Assembly: GCA_017471125.1 (NCBI GenBank)
Contig: JAFUWR010000281.1
Coordinates: 1-8,060 of the forward strand
Direction: 5' to 3'
Source of the DNA: Clostridia bacterium
Lineage (GTDB): Bacteria; Bacillota; Clostridia; Christensenellales; Aristaeellaceae
DNA length: 8,060 bases
The notes beneath the pieces are model-generated. The model searched no databases, was not told the origin of the DNA, and worked only from the letters and a program-made list of their open reading frames with translations. The translations under genes were made by a program, and so were the position numbers. Within the stretch, counting starts at the first letter, position 1. Every line of letters starts with the position of its first letter. Positions 5,793-8,060 of this stretch are shown one piece after another.

Positions 5793-6248
5793 TCACAGCG
5801 CCTCCGCGTCCCGTATGTGTCTGCCGCACAGCTTGAGTTTCACGCGCTCGCCGACGGAGGGGAACCCCTCGCGCTTGGAGGCGTTCAGGTAGACGATGCG
5901 CTCGTCGTCCTGGTCGGCCAGCCGCAGGTGCACGTGCAGCACCCGCGCCCCGTCCTGGAGCTCGGGCGCGTCGGCCACGGACAGCAGCGTGCCGGTCATC
6001 TCCCGGGTGAGCCCGTCCCGCAAGCCCTGCAGGAACTTCCGATACCGCAGGCAGGGGAGCTGGAAGTAGGCGAAGCCGAAGCACACCGCGCCCGCGAGCA
6101 GCGTCCCGGCGGCGATGGCCAGCCCCTTCACCCGCAGCACAAGCCCGACGACGCACAGCGCCGCCAGCGCGAGGGTCACCGGCCCCCACACCAGCCGGTT
6201 GCGGCGGATGCGCCGCCCGATGTCGATAAAGTCCTGTTCGGAGTACAT
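5793..6248 (-). CDS. Uncharacterised two-span membrane protein, parB-linked
   Basis: I do not recognise a named family for this 151-residue protein. A short basic N-terminus (GRRIRRNR, 11-18) precedes two hydrophobic helices (about 20-39 and 43-62), separated only by RVKG, so they probably form a hairpin in the membrane with both ends inside. The remaining 85 residues look soluble and strand-rich (TGTLLSVADAPEL, RVLHVHLRLAD, RIVYLNASKREGFPSVGERVKLKLCGRHI). They resemble a small beta-barrel, where a VGERVKLKL segment often marks the last strands. Its ATG directly abuts the parB stop codon (TGAATG, 6251-6246), and AAAGAGGG (6263-6256) inside parB gives a ribosome binding site. This tight linkage suggests co-expression with ParB. 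The function is unknown. Confidence 0.8.
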   Translation of the reverse strand: MYSEQDFIDIGRRIRRNRLVWGPVTLALAALCVVGLVLRVKGLAIAAGTLLAGAVCFGFAYFQLPCLRYRKFLQGLRDGLTREMTGTLLSVADAPELQDGARVLHVHLRLADQDDERIVYLNASKREGFPSVGERVKLKLCGRHIRDAEAL

Positions 6249-7148
6249 TCAGTGTCCCTCTTTGGCCAGCTCCAGCACGTCCCAGATGCGCTGGAGGTCG
6301 TCGCCGTTGTAGTAGTAGAGCGTGATGCGCCCGCTGTTGGTGTCGCCGTCCAGCTTGACCCGCGTACCGAACAGCTCCCGCGCCATGCCCTCCAGCTCGC
6401 CGATCTGGGCGTCCCGGGGCTTGCGGGGCTTCTGGGTCTCCTCCTTGACGGGCTGGGCGCAGATGCGCTCCAACTGCCGAACGGACCAGCCCTGCTGCAC
6501 GGTCAGGTTCGCGAGCTGTATCTGCCGCCGCCGGTCCACGGTCACCAGCGCCCGGGCGTGGCCCGCGGAGAGCTTGCCTTCCTTCAAAAGCGCCAGCACG
6601 CTGTCCGGCAGGGTCAATAGCCTCAGCAGATTCGCGATGGCGGGGCGGCTCTTGCCCAGCCGCTTGGCGGCCAGCTCCTGGGTCAGCCCGGCCTCGTCCA
6701 TCAGCCGGCGCACGCCCATGGCCTCCTCCACCGGGTTCAGGTCGTCGCGCTGCAAATTCTCGATCAGCGCGGCCTCGAGCCGCTTCTGGGCGTCCCAATC
6801 CCGGATGATGGCGGGGATCTCATCCAGCTCGGCCATGCGCGTGGCGCGATAGCGGCGCTCGCCCGCGATGATGGTGTAGCGCTCGCCCTCGGGCTTGACG
6901 ATGATGGGCTGGATCACGCCCACCTCCCGGATGGAATCGGACAATTCCCGGAGCGCGTCCTCGTCGAAGGTCCTGCGGGGCTGGTCGCGATTGGGGTCGA
7001 TCAGCCGTATGGGCAGCATCCGCACCTCGTCCACGGGCTCCGCCTGCGCCGTCTGCTCCTCCGCGGCCTGGGCCGCGGCCTCCTCCACCACGTCGCCCAG
7101 CAGGGCGCCCAGGCCCCGGCCCAGGCCGCGCTGTACTCTCTTCGCCAT
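6249..7148 (-). CDS. parB: Chromosome-partitioning protein ParB (Spo0J family)
   Basis: ParB loads on parS sites near the replication origin, slides as a CTP-dependent clamp, recruits SMC condensin and stimulates ParA ATPase. All parts are present in 299 residues. The N-terminal GLGRGLGALL (8-17) is the ParA-activating peptide. An acidic, alanine-rich linker spans about 18-40. The CTP-binding core holds QPRRTFDEDALRELSDSI (56-73) and GERRYRA (96-102), plus IENLQRDDLNPVEEA (129-143). The parS-reading helix-turn-helix is TQELAAKRLGKSRPAIANLL (156-175), and SAGHARAL is at 194-201. A C-terminal dimerisation segment spans about 250-299. The start at 7148 lies 3 bases after the parA stop, with GAGGTG (7160-7155) as ribosome binding site. 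No parS-like site is visible in this window. Confidence 0.97.
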   Translation of the reverse strand: MAKRVQRGLGRGLGALLGDVVEEAAAQAAEEQTAQAEPVDEVRMLPIRLIDPNRDQPRRTFDEDALRELSDSIREVGVIQPIIVKPEGERYTIIAGERRYRATRMAELDEIPAIIRDWDAQKRLEAALIENLQRDDLNPVEEAMGVRRLMDEAGLTQELAAKRLGKSRPAIANLLRLLTLPDSVLALLKEGKLSAGHARALVTVDRRRQIQLANLTVQQGWSVRQLERICAQPVKEETQKPRKPRDAQIGELEGMARELFGTRVKLDGDTNSGRITLYYYNGDDLQRIWDVLELAKEGH

Positions 7149-7151
7149 CCG

Positions 7152-7916
7152 TCACACCTCGTTTCTCTCGATCAGCTCCGCGGCCAGCTCCCGGTACGCC
7201 TGCGCGCCGGTGCACCTGGCGTCGTACAGGTGGATGGGCAGGCCGTAGCTGGGGGCCTCGCTCAGCCGCACGTTGCGGGGGATCATCGTGTCAAAGGCCT
7301 CCTCCCGGAAGTGGTTGCGCACCTCCTGGGCCACCTGCGCGCACAGGTTCGTCCGCGCGTCGTACATGGTCAGCAGTATGCCCTCGACCTTCAATTCCGG
7401 GTTCAGCTTCATGCGCAAAAGCTTTATCGTGTTCACCAATTGGCCCACGCCCTCCAGCGCGTAGTATTCGCACTGTATGGGGATGAGCACGCTGTCCGCC
7501 GCCGTCAGGGCGTTGAGCGTCAGGAGGCTCAGGGACGGCGGGCAGTCGATGAATATGTAGTCGTACTCGGGCTTCAGCGGCTCCAGCGCCCGCTTCAACA
7601 GCGTCTCCCGGCTCTCCACCGCCACCAGCTCGATCTCCGCGCCCGCCAGCTCGATGGCCGTCGGCATCAGGTCGAGGCTCCCGAAGCCCGTGGGCACCAG
7701 CGCGTCCTTCGCCTGCGCCTCGCCCAGCAGCACCTCGTACACCGTGTTCGAGTCCGTGTCCGCCTTGCCCAGCCCGCTGGTGGCGTTGCCCTGGGGGTCG
7801 ATGTCCACCAGCAGCACCTTCTTGCCCGCCTCCGCCACCAGGGCGCTCAGGTTCACCGCGGTCGTGGTCTTGCCCACGCCGCCCTTCTGGTTCGTCACAG
7901 CTATTATCTTCGCCAA
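7152..7916 (-). CDS. parA: Chromosome-partitioning ATPase ParA (Soj family)
   Basis: A deviant Walker-type ATPase that binds DNA non-specifically as an ATP dimer and drives origin segregation with ParB; in Firmicutes Soj also regulates DnaA. The 254 residues match the small chromosomal Soj form, without the extra N-terminal HTH of plasmid ParA proteins. The deviant Walker A motif is KGGVGKTT (11-18) with signature Lys11 and catalytic-site Lys16. Walker A' is VLLVDIDPQGN (34-44) with Asp40. Walker B is IFIDCPPS (121-128) with Asp124. IPRNVRLSEAPSYG (212-225) is the conserved C-terminal block. The start codon is TTG (7916-7914): MAKIIAVTNQKGG is the expected N-terminus, no in-frame ATG or GTG is nearby upstream, and GGGTGA (7930-7925) lies 8 bases before it. 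It is the first gene of the operon. Confidence 0.97.
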   Translation of the reverse strand: MAKIIAVTNQKGGVGKTTTAVNLSALVAEAGKKVLLVDIDPQGNATSGLGKADTDSNTVYEVLLGEAQAKDALVPTGFGSLDLMPTAIELAGAEIELVAVESRETLLKRALEPLKPEYDYIFIDCPPSLSLLTLNALTAADSVLIPIQCEYYALEGVGQLVNTIKLLRMKLNPELKVEGILLTMYDARTNLCAQVAQEVRNHFREEAFDTMIPRNVRLSEAPSYGLPIHLYDARCTGAQAYRELAAELIERNEV

Positions 7917-7948
7917 TACTCTGTCACCCGTTCCATTATCTTTATTCC

Positions 7949-7977
7949 ATTATACGTCTTTTTATGTCATTCGACAA
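7949..7977 (-). promoter_or_regulatory. Promoter of the parAB operon
   Basis: On the minus strand TTGTCG (7977-7972) and a perfect TATAAT (7954-7949) are 17 bases apart. The predicted start is near 7942, leaving a leader of about 26 bases before the TTG start codon of parA. No internal promoter is obvious among the five genes, so this one probably drives the whole operon. Confidence 0.85.
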
Positions 7978-7988
7978 GGGGGATTTTA

Positions 7989-8060
7989 GGCAGTAGGCAG
8001 TAGGCAATAGGCAGTAGGGGCTGCCCCCTCTCAGGCGCTTCGCGCCAGCTCTCCCCCTCA
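7989..8060. repeat. Second heptamer array with GC hairpins (truncated by window end)
   Basis: Four tandem heptamers (GGCAGTA, GGCAGTA, GGCAATA, GGCAGTA; 7989-8016) run straight into GGGGCTGCCCC (8017-8027). Next comes a CTCTCA-flanked hairpin, GGCGC (8034-8038) pairing with GCGCC (8042-8046) around TTC, then AGCTCTCCCCCT. The layout of four heptamers followed by GTAGGGGC...TGCCCCC matches 4601-4664 in the same orientation. It lies just upstream of the par promoter and contains no gene. Confidence 0.8.

Noticed and set aside
5920..5945. GTGCACGTGCAGCAC, with a CACGTG core, as a possible parS site
   Set aside because: parS is close to TGTTTCACGTGAAACA. Only the CACGTG core matches, and it lies inside the membrane-protein coding sequence.
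5770..6798. Long upstream extension of the USP-domain frame
   Set aside because: The extension is Arg/Ala/Gly/Pro-rich without domains and lies over parB and the membrane-protein gene. The ATG at 5769 with AAAGGA upstream fits the USP fold start.
7230..8003. Plus-strand open frame of 257 codons opposite parA
   Set aside because: It is antisense to a gene with full Walker motifs. Its sequence is low-complexity (Arg, His, Gln, Leu, Val) and crosses the par promoter and into the repeat array.

Overview
The window looks like a piece of chromosome from a high-GC member of the Clostridia (Firmicutes), probably of the gut type. The evidence is the strong G/C-ending codon bias, the good Shine-Dalgarno sites (AGGAGG, AAAGGA, GAGGTG), the SigA-type promoters with 17-base spacers, a Soj/Spo0J-type ParA/ParB pair and a short bacterial SRP RNA. 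The genus cannot be named from this sequence alone.

Left half, plus strand (1-4375). It begins inside a gene for a repeat protein with tetratricopeptide-like units, a peptidoglycan-binding-like segment and a beta-sandwich-like C-terminus. Next comes asnS (asparaginyl-tRNA synthetase) behind a near-consensus promoter. The third gene encodes a 495-residue protein of the L-fucose/L-arabinose isomerase family, with its own promoter, a leader hairpin, a strong ribosome binding site and a textbook terminator.

Middle (4376-4807). The SRP RNA gene (ffs) lies on the minus strand, with a visible promoter whose predicted start coincides with the 5' end of the RNA's closing helix. Its T-run lies only 5 bases from the T-run of the convergent isomerase terminator. 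Between the SRP promoter and the next gene is a repeat-rich intergenic segment: four tandem heptamers followed by several GC-rich palindromes.

Right half, minus strand (4808-7977). A compact five-gene operon reads parA, parB, a two-span membrane protein, a small UspA/KdpD-type nucleotide-binding-fold protein and a YdcF/SanA (DUF218) membrane-anchored protein. Gaps are 3, 0 and 23 bases, and the last pair overlaps by 4 bases. One promoter (TTGTCG-17-TATAAT) precedes parA, which starts with TTG. A second heptamer array with GC hairpins (7989-8060, cut by the window end) lies beyond the promoter, so the operon is bracketed by the same kind of repeat.

How the genes relate: ParA and ParB segregate the chromosome origin, and the three following genes are co-transcribed with them but have no proven role in segregation. 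AsnRS and SRP RNA serve translation and membrane targeting. The isomerase-family protein has no sugar-pathway neighbours here, so its substrate is open. I see no clear defence system, prophage, CRISPR array or transposase. The most unusual material is the repeat families and the uncharacterised genes trailing parAB.
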